From assembly GCA_002396385.1 (NCBI GenBank), contig DGTD01000114.1, positions 1 through 41,269 of the forward strand: a stretch of DNA of 41,269 bases, written 5' to 3'. Source of the DNA: Bacteroidales bacterium UBA4345. Lineage in GTDB: Bacteria > Bacteroidota > Bacteroidia > Bacteroidales > Paludibacteraceae. Positions 27,363 through 36,801 of this stretch are shown here, piece by piece. Below the pieces are notes generated by a model, which did no database searches, was not told the origin of the DNA, and was given only the letters and a program-made list of their open reading frames with translations. Numbering within the stretch: the stretch's first letter is position 1; the number at the start of each line of letters is the position of its first letter. The translations under genes and the position numbers were made by a program.

Positions 27363-28244
27363 ATGCATAAAGCAGGTTTTGTCAATATAGTAGGTAATCC
27401 AAATGTAGGAAAATCGACGCTTATGAACGCATTGGTTGGCGAAAAACTCTCCATCATCACCTCAAAAGCCCAAACGACCCGCCACAGAATAATGGGTATA
27501 GTTAACGGAGAGGACTTTCAGATTGTGTATTCTGACACACCAGGAGTTCTGAAGCCAAACTACAAACTGCAAGAGGATATGCTGGACTTCTCGCTCAGCG
27601 CCCTCAAAGACGCAGACATTCTGCTTTATGTGACAGACGTGGTAGAAAATGCGGAGAAAAATCAGGGGTTTATAGACAAAGTCATCAAGAATCCGGCTCC
27701 TATCATCCTCGTCATAAACAAAATAGACTTAAGTAACCAGAAAAAGTTGGAAGACTTGGTCGCAAAATGGCATGAACTGATTCCACGAGCAGAAATAATA
27801 CCGATATCGGCCCAAAACAATTTCAATCTGGACTATTTGCTTAAGCGTATACGCGAGTTACTACCCGACTCACCTCCATTCTTCGACAAAGACCAAATGA
27901 CGGACAAACCAGCCCGTTTCTTTGTAACCGAAATTATCAGGGAAAAGATTTTAAAAAACTACGATAGGGAAATACCCTATTCAGTAGAAGTTGTTGTTGA
28001 AAGTTTCAAAGAATCGGACAAACAAATCAATATCAACACAGTCATATACGTTGAGAGAGACTCCCAAAAAGGCATTATAATCGGCAAAGGCGGAACAATG
28101 CTGAAAAAAGTCGGAATGGAGGCTAGAAAGGACATTGAAGAATTCTTCCAAAAGAAGATATATTTAGAGATGTTCGTCAAAGTAGAAAAAGACTGGCGCA
28201 ACAAAGACAAAATTCTAAAAAGTTTCGGTTACAAACCAGAATAA
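27363..28244 (+). CDS. era: GTPase Era, 16S rRNA/30S maturation
   Basis: 293 aa. Membrane-associated GTPase that binds the 3' end of 16S rRNA and aids 30S assembly. Seen: the G domain with GNPNVGKST, QTTRHRIMG, DTPGVLKP, NKIDLS and SAQNNFN. This is followed by the KH domain with SVEVVVESFKE, IYVERDSQKGIIIGKGG and the end FVKVEKDWRNKDKILKSFGY. Complete. It is 18 bp upstream of der, so the two GTPases share an operon. Confidence 0.97.
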   Translation: MHKAGFVNIVGNPNVGKSTLMNALVGEKLSIITSKAQTTRHRIMGIVNGEDFQIVYSDTPGVLKPNYKLQEDMLDFSLSALKDADILLYVTDVVENAEKNQGFIDKVIKNPAPIILVINKIDLSNQKKLEDLVAKWHELIPRAEIIPISAQNNFNLDYLLKRIRELLPDSPPFFDKDQMTDKPARFFVTEIIREKILKNYDREIPYSVEVVVESFKESDKQININTVIYVERDSQKGIIIGKGGTMLKKVGMEARKDIEEFFQKKIYLEMFVKVEKDWRNKDKILKSFGYKPE

Positions 28245-28262
28245 AACAAAAACGAAAAAGAA

Positions 28263-29582
28263 ATGAGCAACAATATAGTAGCTATAGTAGGTCGTCCGAA
28301 TGTAGGGAAAAGCACCCTATTCAACCGACTGACACAAACCAGGAAAGCGATAGTCGACGATATAAGCGGAACAACAAGAGACCGGTTATACGGCAAAGTG
28401 TTATGGAACGGCAAAGAATTTTCCGTTATTGATACCGGAGGCTGGGTTGTCAATTCCGACGACATATTTGAGAGTGAGATCTGCAAACAGGTTACAATTG
28501 CCATAGAAGAGGCCGATGTAATTATGTTCTTAGTAGACGTACAAACCGGATTGACATCTCTTGACCAAGATGTTGCAAAACTACTTAGACAGACCCAAAA
28601 ACCTGTATTTCTAATTGTAAACAAGGTTGACGACAACTCGCTTGTTTACTCAGCCCCAGAATTTTACAAACTGGGGTTAGGTGACCCTTGGTGCATTTCG
28701 GGAGCCACAGGTTCGGGAACAGGCGATTTGCTAGACGCCATTATGGAAGCATTTCCCAAACAGAACAAAGAAGACGACGAAGAGGCCAATTTACCACACA
28801 TTGCTGTTGTTGGCCGTCCGAACGCAGGCAAGTCGTCCATTATAAACGCTTTTATTGGCGAAGAACGCAATATAGTGACAGACATAGCCGGCACTACCCG
28901 CGACAGCATCAACACCCGTTATAACAAATTCGGTCACGATTTCATACTTGTCGATACAGCCGGTATCAGAAAGAAAGGTAAAGTAACCGAGGACTTGGAA
29001 TACTACTCGGTTATTAGAGCTATAAGAGCAATTGAAGACTCAGACGTCTGCATACTGATGCTGGACGCTACACGCGGTATAGAGGCGCAAGATATGAACA
29101 TCTTCCAATTGATACAGAAAAACAGTAAGAGCCTTGTTGTTGTTGTCAACAAATGGGATTTGGTGGAAGAGAAATCAAGCAAAACCACACTTGAGATGGA
29201 ACGGGCCATAAGGGAGCGAATGGCTCCTTTCTCCGACTTTCCAGTCGTATTCACATCGGCAATAAACAAGCAACGCATATTTAAAGTCCTTGAAGTTGCC
29301 GAACAGGTATATGCCAACAGAAAACGGAAAATTCCGACAAGCCAGCTGAACGAATTCTTCTTGCCTCTAATCGAAAGTTATCCGCCACCTAGCATCAAAG
29401 GCAAATATATAAAGATCAAATACGTAACACAACTTCCAAACACAGCTATACCCTCGTTCGTATTCTATGCGAACCTGCCACAATATGTCAGAGACCCCTA
29501 CAAGCGTTTTCTTGAGAACAAACTAAGAGACAAATGGGACTTCCAAGGAACGCCTGTCAACATCTACATAAGGGAAAAATAA
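28263..29582 (+). CDS. der: GTPase Der (EngA), 50S assembly
   Basis: 439 aa. Double GTPase needed for assembly of the 50S subunit. Seen: the first G domain ([33 protein letters not shown]), a linker with EDDEEANL, the second G domain ([42 protein letters not shown]), and the C-terminal KH-like domain ([17 protein letters not shown]). The tandem is diagnostic. It ends just before the terminator at 29587 and follows era by 18 bp. Confidence 0.97.
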   Translation: MSNNIVAIVGRPNVGKSTLFNRLTQTRKAIVDDISGTTRDRLYGKVLWNGKEFSVIDTGGWVVNSDDIFESEICKQVTIAIEEADVIMFLVDVQTGLTSLDQDVAKLLRQTQKPVFLIVNKVDDNSLVYSAPEFYKLGLGDPWCISGATGSGTGDLLDAIMEAFPKQNKEDDEEANLPHIAVVGRPNAGKSSIINAFIGEERNIVTDIAGTTRDSINTRYNKFGHDFILVDTAGIRKKGKVTEDLEYYSVIRAIRAIEDSDVCILMLDATRGIEAQDMNIFQLIQKNSKSLVVVVNKWDLVEEKSSKTTLEMERAIRERMAPFSDFPVVFTSAINKQRIFKVLEVAEQVYANRKRKIPTSQLNEFFLPLIESYPPPSIKGKYIKIKYVTQLPNTAIPSFVFYANLPQYVRDPYKRFLENKLRDKWDFQGTPVNIYIREK

Positions 29583-29586
29583 GCGG

Positions 29587-29625
29587 AATAGGGGGTGTAT
29601 CAAATTGGTACATCCCCTATTTCTA
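29587..29625 (+). terminator. Terminator after era-der
   Basis: A 13-bp stem (29587-29599 with 29609-29621) containing one G-T pair encloses a 9-nt loop, followed by a T-rich stretch. Confidence 0.75.
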
Positions 29626-29657
29626 TTACAGAGCATACAGATTGTGAACAGAAAAAA

Positions 29658-30233
29658 ATGAAAAGACGATTCAAACCGGGCACGATGATTTACCCTGTTC
29701 CAGCAGCACTGATAAGCTGTGGAGCAGACGAAACAGAAAGAAACATTTTCACTGCAAGCTGGGTAGGTACAGTATGCACAAATCCGCCCATGTGCTATGT
29801 ATCCATACGTCCTGAGCGTCACAGTTACCCCATCATAAAGAAAAATATGGAGTTTGTTATAAACCTCACCAACGAAGAGCTAGCAAAAGCGGCAGACTGG
29901 TGCGGAGTGAAGTCGGGCAAAGACTACAACAAATTCAAGGAAATGAAACTTACCCCCCAAAAAACGATTGAGATAAACAGCTACTACATCGACGAATCCC
30001 CATTATCGATAGAATGCAAGGTAACCGAAATTATTGAACTCGGGTCACACCACATGTTCATAGCTAACGTGATGAACGTTCTTGCCGATGAAAAATATAT
30101 CGACCCGGAAACCGACACATTCCATTTAGACCAAGCAAAATTAATTGCCTACAACCATGGGCACTATTACCAACTTGGAGGAGAAATCGGCAAATTTGGT
30201 TGGAGTGTACAAAAGAAGAAGAAGAAACATTAA
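29658..30233 (+). CDS. Flavin reductase-like FMN-binding protein
   Basis: 191 aa. Split-barrel flavin-binding protein. Seen: KRRFKPGTMIYPVPAALISCG with the FMN-contact region, NIFTASWVGTVCTNPPMCYVSIRP (the typical TLSWVG... opening), NMEFVINLTNEELAKAADWCG, ESPLSIECKV and SHHMFIANVMNVLADE. This is the flavin reductase/flavoredoxin family; the electron partner is unknown. The frame is open 21 codons upstream, but that stretch overlaps the terminator of era-der and lacks family residues, so this ATG is preferred. Its last 4 bp overlap the end of the convergent gene. The Lys-rich tail (KKKKKH) is unusual. Confidence 0.88.
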   Translation: MKRRFKPGTMIYPVPAALISCGADETERNIFTASWVGTVCTNPPMCYVSIRPERHSYPIIKKNMEFVINLTNEELAKAADWCGVKSGKDYNKFKEMKLTPQKTIEINSYYIDESPLSIECKVTEIIELGSHHMFIANVMNVLADEKYIDPETDTFHLDQAKLIAYNHGHYYQLGGEIGKFGWSVQKKKKKH

Positions 30234-31105
30234 TCGGCTATTTCCACTTCTAGCCCATCGTATGCCAAATTGCAATTAGCGGGAACTGGAACAACCTGCC
30301 CCCCTTCTTTTCTGTACGACAGCTCGTGAAAATTGGCATGAAAGCCAATATCGTGACTCATATGCACAAAAAACACCCTTTTAGGCTTAACCCTATCAAC
30401 AATAGCCATTGCCTCGTCTAACGACAGATGCGAGCCATGGGGTTTTGTATGTCGAAGCATACCAAGGACCAGGACATCAAGCCCATAAAGTTTATTGACC
30501 TCACAATCTTCAATGGTTTTAAGATCAGTAAGGTAAGCAAAATTCTTAATTCTGTAGCCCAAAACGGGTAAATAGGCATGCATAGCCTTAACAGGCACCA
30601 CTTTAATTCCACCTGCCACCTCAAACCCAGTCAAAGGCTCAGTCAAGTCATGTAACCTTAATAAAGGGAGCATACCCGTGTAGTGTGGACCTTTTTTTTC
30701 AGGATTCGGGAAACAGTAAAAAAATAGCTTTCTGACCGAATCATTAGTTTGCTTCAATCCGTAAATATCGATATTCGGAAGTTTCTTTAAATCGGTTTCA
30801 ATCTCCTTTGGTAACTTCCAATGAAATTTGGCATAAGGAATGGTCCGCAAATCATCCATACCAGCAACATGGTCAGAATGTCCATGTGTCAATAGAATAG
30901 CGTCAATCCAGTTAAGGCCAGCATTAATAGCCTGAATTCTGAAATCGGGTCCGCAATCGAAAAGAATTTTCTTACCGTCGACTTCCAGAACAGAAGAACA
31001 CCTCAGCCTCTTATCATGCGGATCGGAAGAACTACACACCTTACAGTTGCACCCGATAGTAGGTACACCAGTAGAAGTACCCGTACCTAAAAAAACTAAT
31101 TTCAT
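30230..31105 (-). CDS. Metallo-beta-lactamase-fold hydrolase (PhnP-like)
   Basis: 291 aa. Metal-dependent phosphodiesterase or similar hydrolase. Seen: FLGTGTSTGVPTIGCNCKVC at the N-terminus (PhnP-type with a Cys pair), the metal motif LLTHGHSDHVAGMDDLR (about 93-109), a metal-ligand segment VKAMHAY, and VFFVHMSHDIGF near the end. This arrangement is that of PhnP-like phosphodiesterases of the lipid/nucleotide type; no phosphonate genes are nearby, so a phosphonate role is not supported. It follows the RsmF-type gene by 5 bp, and its end overlaps the flavin-reductase gene on the other strand by 4 bp. Confidence 0.88.
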   Translation of the reverse strand: MKLVFLGTGTSTGVPTIGCNCKVCSSSDPHDKRLRCSSVLEVDGKKILFDCGPDFRIQAINAGLNWIDAILLTHGHSDHVAGMDDLRTIPYAKFHWKLPKEIETDLKKLPNIDIYGLKQTNDSVRKLFFYCFPNPEKKGPHYTGMLPLLRLHDLTEPLTGFEVAGGIKVVPVKAMHAYLPVLGYRIKNFAYLTDLKTIEDCEVNKLYGLDVLVLGMLRHTKPHGSHLSLDEAMAIVDRVKPKRVFFVHMSHDIGFHANFHELSYRKEGGQVVPVPANCNLAYDGLEVEIAD

Positions 31106-31110
31106 CGCAT

Positions 31111-32469
31111 TTAAAATAATGGAGTATACAAATTAACATCAGCATTCATTCTCACATGCCATTCAACAGGGAAATAACCATTCGACCTGTTTCCCATATT
31201 TTTCAGCCATCCAAGTGCCACATTATAGAAAACGACCAGCAACCACCCCTTAGGAGCATCGGGAAGCACAAGGTTCTCCCTTTTCAGAAAACTGACAGCC
31301 TGTTGCCAGTCAACATTAATTGTATTAAATTCCGAACGATTCAACGCTAAAGAAAGAGCCAGCGATGGAGAAGGCAGGAAATCGGAGCCTTTGACTTGGG
31401 CAACTGCCACACCAGCCTGAACAACCTTCAAATGAGACTTTAACAAGGCCAAGACATCGGAAAACTTGTTTGGAAAAGCAATCAGGGTTTTGTCAGCAGT
31501 TTCGAAAAAAGAGAATAGCCCACCATCGACCAACCATTTTTTAACGACATTGGCATTAACCGGAGCCTTAAACTTCTGTACTTTGCATTTAACAGAATTA
31601 GCAGAAGAAGTTTTACGAATGGCCGCAAGAAAGAAACCTTCACCTCTAGACAAATGCGGATAAAAATGATATCCATAGCCAGAGTCTGCAATGTGCCAAC
31701 CACCATCAACATTTACATGAAGATACTCGCCCCCCAGTTCAGCACAAATCCAACGTACATTATCTTCGTCTTCAGAACAATTGTATGTACATGTACTGTA
31801 AATGAGCAAACCGCCTTCCTTTAAGGCGGGGAAGACATCGTTAAGAATTTCTCGTTGCCTTTTTGCACACATAGCCACATTCTCAGGACTCCATTCCTTA
31901 ACAGCTTGGTCATCTTTTCTGAACATACCCTCACCAGAACATGGGGCATCGACCAGAATCACATCAAACAGTCCATCACATTTACCCAAATCAGCAGGAG
32001 CAGCATTAGTAACGACCACGTTAGGAAATCCCCATTTGGTAATATTCTCGCGAAGGGGAGCCACCCTTTGTCCGACATATTCGTTCGAAACAAGCAATCC
32101 ACGACCGTCAAGCAGCGACAACAAATGTGTAGACTTTCCACCCGGAGAGGCACACAAGTCTAAAATAACCGTATCGGGGGTCAGTTCAGCATATTGTCTG
32201 ACCGCCTGTTCCAAAAACATAGAACTAGCTTCTTGAACATAGTAAGCTCCAGCGTTAAATAACGGATCGAGTGTAAAAACCGGCCTTTGAGACAAATAAA
32301 AACCAGAAGAGCACCACGGCACCCTATCGGGCAGACAGACATCAGTAAGTTTTCTAGGGTTCGTTCGAACACTGACAACAGCGTTAGAGCCAATAGCGCT
32401 GATAAACTTATCCGCTTCACCACCAAAATCGTTTCTAATACGTTCAAGAAACAAAGGATGTAAATCCAT
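31111..32469 (-). CDS. RsmF-type rRNA cytosine-C5 methyltransferase
   Basis: 452 aa. SAM-dependent NOL1/NOP2/Sun-family enzyme making m5C in rRNA. Seen: an N-terminal RNA-binding part (about 1-100), then the SAM site VILDLCASPGGKSTHLLSLL, DVILVDAPCSGEGMFRKD with one catalytic Cys, and YSTCTYNCSEDEDNV with the second Cys. The C-terminal domain after 300 resembles the extra domain of RsmF (with KGWLLV and NRSNGYFP). The frame is open 25 codons upstream, but this ATG gives the normal N-terminus and is preceded by the -7 box at 32499. Which rRNA position is modified cannot be told. Operon with the PhnP-like gene. Confidence 0.92.
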   Translation of the reverse strand: MDLHPLFLERIRNDFGGEADKFISAIGSNAVVSVRTNPRKLTDVCLPDRVPWCSSGFYLSQRPVFTLDPLFNAGAYYVQEASSMFLEQAVRQYAELTPDTVILDLCASPGGKSTHLLSLLDGRGLLVSNEYVGQRVAPLRENITKWGFPNVVVTNAAPADLGKCDGLFDVILVDAPCSGEGMFRKDDQAVKEWSPENVAMCAKRQREILNDVFPALKEGGLLIYSTCTYNCSEDEDNVRWICAELGGEYLHVNVDGGWHIADSGYGYHFYPHLSRGEGFFLAAIRKTSSANSVKCKVQKFKAPVNANVVKKWLVDGGLFSFFETADKTLIAFPNKFSDVLALLKSHLKVVQAGVAVAQVKGSDFLPSPSLALSLALNRSEFNTINVDWQQAVSFLKRENLVLPDAPKGWLLVVFYNVALGWLKNMGNRSNGYFPVEWHVRMNADVNLYTPLF

Positions 32470-32498
32470 ATTATACCGAAATATTAAAAATCTTAAAA

Positions 32499-32506
32499 CA
32501 AAGATA
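32499..32506 (-). promoter_or_regulatory. -7 box for the RsmF-type gene
   Basis: The minus strand reads TATCTTTG, a perfect -7 box 29 bp before the start at 32469. The nearest TTTG-like -33 (32526-32523) has a 16-bp spacer, a little short. Confidence 0.45.
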
Positions 32507-32558
32507 CCAAGTAATCGGCGAACAAAAAACAAGCAAGCCTCCATTTGTGGAAAAAAGA

Positions 32559-32589
32559 TTTGAAAAGAAAAAAAAAATAATTAACTTTG
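32559..32589 (+). promoter_or_regulatory. Full consensus Bacteroidota promoter before the 134-aa secreted protein
   Basis: -33 TTTG (32559-32562), a 19-bp A-rich spacer and -7 TAACTTTG (32582-32589) give the exact consensus. Start would fall near 32596, with about a 20-nt leader. Confidence 0.75.
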
Positions 32590-32616
32590 AGTTAAAGTAA
32601 CATTAGATTTCGACAA

Positions 32617-33021
32617 ATGTATAAACACATAGCTTCAATACTATTTATTTTGGGAATGCTTTTCACAGGGGAAGTATCAGCCCAAGTTGTACATTTTAAA
32701 TCATATAGGGGAGCAGATGGCGTAGCAGCCACCAACGTTGTGGGTTCATATAGCTGGGGGCCGTGGTCACCACAAGACAACGAGATAACAATCGACTTAA
32801 GCAACAACAACATCTTCATAGGAACCGAATCGTTCGAGATTATGGAAAGGCCGAAGAAGTGGATTATAAAAAAAGATTTGAAGTACGTTAGCATTTCATG
32901 TGCCGACAAGCAATATAACAAAGTGAATATCAAGCTTTACCAATACGATAAAGGAGAATTCCGAATTTATGTTATGGGAGAAAAGAAAGCAAAAAGATAT
33001 TCCGTAACCTATATAGACTAA
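32617..33021 (+). CDS. Small secreted protein, family not recognised
   Basis: 134 aa. Seen: a signal peptide (MYKHIASILFILGMLFTGEVSAQ, cleavage after SA or SAQ), then about 110 residues of soluble protein: VVHFKSYRGADGV, a WGPW segment, IFIGTESFEIMERPKKW, and a basic C-terminus with strands (IKLYQYDKGEFRIYVMGEKKAKRYSVTYI). The composition suggests a small beta-rich domain. There is no lipobox, no Cys pair (one Cys only) and no known motif. It stands alone: a consensus promoter directly upstream and a strong terminator directly downstream, so it is probably transcribed as a single gene at appreciable level. Confidence 0.8.
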   Translation: MYKHIASILFILGMLFTGEVSAQVVHFKSYRGADGVAATNVVGSYSWGPWSPQDNEITIDLSNNNIFIGTESFEIMERPKKWIIKKDLKYVSISCADKQYNKVNIKLYQYDKGEFRIYVMGEKKAKRYSVTYID

Positions 33022-33037
33022 AGACTAACAAAATAGG

Positions 33038-33067
33038 AAAAGGGGGAAAAGCTATTTCCCCCTTTTT
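33038..33067 (+). terminator. Terminator after the 134-aa secreted protein
   Basis: A perfect 12-bp stem (33038-33049 with 33055-33066), loop AGCTA, followed by TTTTT. Confidence 0.9.
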
Positions 33068-33088
33068 GTTAAAAAAACAGAAAAACAC

Positions 33089-34387
33089 ATGGGCAACCAA
33101 GTCCTCCCTACAGAACTCACTAATTTCATTATTGTACTTGTTTTGTCACTGCTGATAGGCCTGTCGCAAAAAAAGCATTTTGCAAAGAAAAGCGAGAATA
33201 TGCACTTGGGCACAGACCGTACATACACCCTAATAGGTTTATTAGGTTACGCAATGTATATATTACAACCAGAAACCATGGTAGTGTACATAGGAGGAGG
33301 AGTCGCCCTATTTGTATTAATTGCATTGTTTTACAGCTACAAACTTTTCAGACTAGACCAGACAGGCATGACCAGCCTGTTAATAGCGCTCATCACCTAC
33401 AGCATCGCACCGCTTGTGTATAAAACACAGATGTGGGTAGTTATCATGCTAGTGGTGAGTGTTCTGATACTTAACGAAATGAAAGCCAAATTCCGCGATT
33501 TTTCGCAGAAAATGAACGAACAGGAGTTTATGAACCTTGCCAAGTTCCTAGTCATCTCTGGCGTCATACTTCCAGTGCTGCCAAACGAACAAATCGTAGA
33601 AGGGATAGCACTAACCCCCTACAACATATGGTTAACCACTGTAGTCATATCGGGATTTTCGTATATAAGCTATCTGCTTAAACGCTACGTGTTCAACAAA
33701 TCGGGAATAATAGTGTCAGGACTGCTCGGAGGAATATACAGCAGTATGGCAACTACCGTCATCCTAACAAAAAAGGCTGCGACAGCAAAAGAGAACGAAT
33801 TAGGTCAATACACGACAGCTGTATTCTGTTCGGTAAGCACCCTATACATTAAATACATGATACTTATGGCCATATTCAACATGCCATTGCTGAATAGTTA
33901 TTGGTATTGTTTTGTAATCATGTTTGTATGCGGGTTACTGGTGGCGGGCTATTTTTATTTCCGCTACCAGAAGAACAACAAAACAACAAAAGAATCGCTA
34001 GACGAGTCAGACCAACAAGAAGAAGAAAAAGAAGAAGACAAGAACCCGTTGGAATTCCAGATTGCCATTCTTTTTGCAATCCTCTTTGTGGTGTTCACGA
34101 TCGCAACCCATTACACATTACGATTATTTGGAACCGATGGTTTAAGGGCATTGTCAATTTTGGTAGGAGCAACGGACATAACTCCATTTATTCTTAACTT
34201 GTTCCAAGCCAAATACGACATAGCCGACAGTGTAATTGTAATGTCAACATTCCAGGCCATCATCAGCACCAACATCATAAAAATGGTTTATGGCATATTC
34301 TTGTCAAAACGCAGAGTTCTAAAACCATTGCTAGCAGGCTTTGCAATAGTAACAATAGTCAATTTATCCTTGTTTATGTTGATTTAG
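33089..34387 (+). CDS. MgtC/SapB-family membrane protein with DUF4010
   Basis: 432 aa. Integral membrane protein of unknown function. Seen: an N-terminal MgtC-like part (about 10-140) with LSLLIGLSQKKHFAKKSENMH and HLGTDRTYTLIGLLGYA, several hydrophobic segments, then a second multi-span region (about 165-430) typical of DUF4010, with SGIIVSGLLGGIYSSMATTVILTKKA and GLRALSILVGATDITPFI. A charged loop (about 295-320, EEEKEEDKN) separates the two. About 11-12 membrane segments by eye. Proteins of this type are linked to Mg2+ or stress in other bacteria only by the shared MgtC name. It follows the terminator at 33038 by 22 bp. Confidence 0.88.
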   Translation: MGNQVLPTELTNFIIVLVLSLLIGLSQKKHFAKKSENMHLGTDRTYTLIGLLGYAMYILQPETMVVYIGGGVALFVLIALFYSYKLFRLDQTGMTSLLIALITYSIAPLVYKTQMWVVIMLVVSVLILNEMKAKFRDFSQKMNEQEFMNLAKFLVISGVILPVLPNEQIVEGIALTPYNIWLTTVVISGFSYISYLLKRYVFNKSGIIVSGLLGGIYSSMATTVILTKKAATAKENELGQYTTAVFCSVSTLYIKYMILMAIFNMPLLNSYWYCFVIMFVCGLLVAGYFYFRYQKNNKTTKESLDESDQQEEEKEEDKNPLEFQIAILFAILFVVFTIATHYTLRLFGTDGLRALSILVGATDITPFILNLFQAKYDIADSVIVMSTFQAIISTNIIKMVYGIFLSKRRVLKPLLAGFAIVTIVNLSLFMLI

Positions 34388-34401
34388 CAGCAAACGTATG
34401 C

Positions 34402-34416
34402 ATATTCGAGGAATAT
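34402..34416. promoter_or_regulatory. 15-bp palindrome between the MgtC-like gene and oadG
   Basis: A 6-bp inverted repeat ATATTC/GAATAT with a 3-bp centre (GAG) and no T run, so not a terminator. It is a possible protein-binding site, of unknown partner, 108 bp before the oadG -7 box. Confidence 0.2.
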
Positions 34417-34523
34417 AAAACAAATCACCCTCAAATTTTTACAAACTAGCACATAAACATCCTTTAAAACAAATACAAGATAAAAAAAAGGAGGAAAAAA
34501 CAAGTGTTTTGAAGAATGGTTTG

Positions 34524-34531
34524 TAAATTTG
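34524..34531 (+). promoter_or_regulatory. -7 box for oadG-oadA-oadB
   Basis: A perfect -7 box TAAATTTG lies 36 bp before oadG. There is no TTTG at 19-21 bp; the nearest (34508-34511) has a 12-bp spacer. Confidence 0.5.
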
Positions 34532-34567
34532 TATAATATAAAGCATATTTAACTAATAATTATTCAT

Positions 34568-34876
34568 ATGAATTCATTATCAATACTAGCGTCAGCTACA
34601 GCTAATGCCCAAGAATTTGAAGGCCTTAGCGGAGCATTGCTATTAATGGCAATCGGTATGGTAACCGTGTTCATTGTCTTGTTGCTTGTCATATATGTTG
34701 GCAATGCCCTGATAATGTTCGTGAACAAATTTGTTCCAGAAGAAACAAAAGAGGCACCGAAGGCATCCTTCGCATCGGTACAGTCGGTAGACGCAGTAAC
34801 AGCAAACGTCATTGCCCAAGCAGTGAACACCCTGACTGGAGGCAAAGGCAAAGTAGAAAGCATCAAAAAAATCTAA
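34568..34876 (+). CDS. oadG: Oxaloacetate decarboxylase gamma subunit (OadG)
   Basis: 102 aa. Small membrane subunit that anchors the biotin-dependent decarboxylase and helps couple it to Na+ export. Seen: a single membrane segment (about 24-50, ALLLMAIGMVTVFIVLLLVIYVGNALI) and a soluble C-terminal tail with Ala/Lys-rich TKEAPKASF and a basic end. The length, the position of the span and the gene order immediately upstream of OadA identify it. First gene of the operon oadG-oadA-oadB; 67 bp before oadA, with a CCCC/GGGG pair in that spacer. Confidence 0.9.
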   Translation: MNSLSILASATANAQEFEGLSGALLLMAIGMVTVFIVLLLVIYVGNALIMFVNKFVPEETKEAPKASFASVQSVDAVTANVIAQAVNTLTGGKGKVESIKKI

Positions 34877-34943
34877 TTTCAAACCCAATACCCCGAACTG
34901 CTGATGCGAATCTAAGGAATGGGGAGACAAATAAAAAAACAAA

Positions 34944-36794
34944 ATGGCTAAAGAAATAAAATTCAGCTTAGTATTTAGAGACATGTGGCAATCGGCCGGC
35001 AAATATGTTCCACGTGTTGACCAGTTAATGAAAGCGGCTCCAGTAATCGTCAAAATGGGTTGTTTCGACCGTGTTGAAACAAACGGTGGCGGTTTTGAAC
35101 AAGTAAACCTGCTTTATGGCGAAAATCCGAACCAAGCGGTTCGTAAATGGACAAAGCCATTCCATGAGGCTGGTATCCAGACCCACATGCTTGACCGTGG
35201 TTTAAACGGCATCCGTATGCGTCCTGTTCCAGTAGACGTTCGCAAACTATTCTACAAAGTTAAGCACGCACAAGGCACTGATATTACTAGAACATTCTGT
35301 GGTTTGAACGACCCAGACAATATTATACCTTCAATTGGTTATGCGCACGAGGCCGGCATGATTTCACAGTGTTGCCTCTGCATCACCTCATCACCACTCC
35401 ATACTGTCGAGTACTATACCAACTTGGCATACAAGCTCATTGAAGCCGGTGCAGATGAGATCTGTTTGAAAGATATGGCAGGTATAGGCCGTCCGGTTTC
35501 ATTGGGTAAAATCACCAAGAACATCAAGGACAAATATCCACAGATCACCATCCAATACCACAGCCACGCAGGACCTGGTTTCAGCATGGCATCTATCCTT
35601 GAAGTTTGTGAGAATGGTTGCGACTTCGTAGATGTCGGCATGGAGCCTCTTTCTTGGGGTACCGGTCACGCCGATATACTGGCCGTACAGGCCATGTTGA
35701 AGGACGCTGGTTTCAAGGTGAAGGAAGTGAATATGGAAGCCTATATGGAACTGCGCACCATCATTCAGGAAATGATGGACGAATGGTTGGGCTACTACAT
35801 TCCAAACCGCAACCGCTATATGAACTCTTTGCTTATAGCTCCAGGACTTCCTGGCGGCATGATGGGCAGTTTGATGACCGACTTGGCCGACAACCTTGAA
35901 AGTTTGAATAAGTACAAGGAAAAGCACGGCCAACCTAAGATGACCCAAGACCAGTTGATGGTAAAGTTGTTCAACGAGGTTGCATACGTTTGGCCTAAGA
36001 TGGGTTACCCATGTTTGGTTACCCCATTCAGCCAGTACGTTAAGAACGCCGCCCTGATGAACGTTATGCAGATGGAGAAGGGCAAGGAACGTTGGAGCCT
36101 TATCGCCGACGATATCTGGAACATGATGCTCGGCAAGAGCGGAAAGTTGCCTGGTCCGTTGGCACCAGAGTTGGTTGAACTCGCCAAAGAACAGGGTCGC
36201 GAATTCTTCACTGGTAACCCACAAGCCGAATACCCAGACCAGTTGGACGAGTTCCGCGAGGAAATGAAGAAAAATGGTTGGGATTGCGGACAAGACGACG
36301 AAGAACTGTTCGAATTGGCAATGCACCCTGAACAATACCGCGCATACCGCAGTGGCAAGGCAAAAGCCGACTTCGAGGCAGATCTGGCAAAGAGAAAGGC
36401 AGAAAAGAACAGCGCCAAGGGCGGTGCAATGACCTTCCCTCAGACTGTAGTTGTAGACGTAAACGGACAGAAATACCAGGTGGTTATTGGTGCGAACGAC
36501 GGTTCTGCGGCTGCTGCCGCCACCCAAAGCGCCGCACCAGCAGTAGCCGGCGCAGCAGGCGAAGGCACCCCACTGGAAAGCCCATTGGAAGGTAAGTTCT
36601 ACCTCCGCAAGAATGCCAATGACCCTGCAGTTAACGTTGGTGATGCTGTTAAGAAAGGCCAGACCGTTTGTTACGTTGAGGCTATGAAGACCTTCAACGC
36701 AATTGCGGCAGACCGCGACGGTGTCATCACTGAAATCTGCTTCAAGACGGGAGACTCTGTATCAGAAGACGATGTATTAATGAAAATCAAGTAA
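34944..36794 (+). CDS. oadA: Oxaloacetate decarboxylase alpha subunit with biotin domain (OadA)
   Basis: 616 aa. Carboxyltransferase moving CO2 from oxaloacetate to biotin. Seen: RDMWQSAGKYVPR near the N-terminus, where many OadA proteins have RDxxQS (usually RDAHQS); EICLKDMAGIGRP with the carbamylated Lys; and YHSHAGPG with the two metal-binding His. The TIM-barrel domain ends near 300. A helical domain follows, then an Ala-rich linker (about 525-545, AAAAATQSAAPAVAGAAG) and a biotinyl domain with EAMKTFN (Lys582). The biotin site is usually EAMKM, so KTF is a variant. Codon use is more biased (GGT, CGT, GTT frequent) than in the neighbours, suggesting high expression. Operon: 67 bp after oadG and 7 bp before oadB. 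Confidence 0.92.
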   Translation: MAKEIKFSLVFRDMWQSAGKYVPRVDQLMKAAPVIVKMGCFDRVETNGGGFEQVNLLYGENPNQAVRKWTKPFHEAGIQTHMLDRGLNGIRMRPVPVDVRKLFYKVKHAQGTDITRTFCGLNDPDNIIPSIGYAHEAGMISQCCLCITSSPLHTVEYYTNLAYKLIEAGADEICLKDMAGIGRPVSLGKITKNIKDKYPQITIQYHSHAGPGFSMASILEVCENGCDFVDVGMEPLSWGTGHADILAVQAMLKDAGFKVKEVNMEAYMELRTIIQEMMDEWLGYYIPNRNRYMNSLLIAPGLPGGMMGSLMTDLADNLESLNKYKEKHGQPKMTQDQLMVKLFNEVAYVWPKMGYPCLVTPFSQYVKNAALMNVMQMEKGKERWSLIADDIWNMMLGKSGKLPGPLAPELVELAKEQGREFFTGNPQAEYPDQLDEFREEMKKNGWDCGQDDEELFELAMHPEQYRAYRSGKAKADFEADLAKRKAEKNSAKGGAMTFPQTVVVDVNGQKYQVVIGANDGSAAAAATQSAAPAVAGAAGEGTPLESPLEGKFYLRKNANDPAVNVGDAVKKGQTVCYVEAMKTFNAIAADRDGVITEICFKTGDSVSEDDVLMKIK

Positions 36795-36801
36795 GTAAGG
36801 T

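Noticed and set aside
35499..36527. 342-codon minus-strand frame inside oadA
   Set aside because: Product of the strong codon bias of oadA; the translation has no recognisable family.
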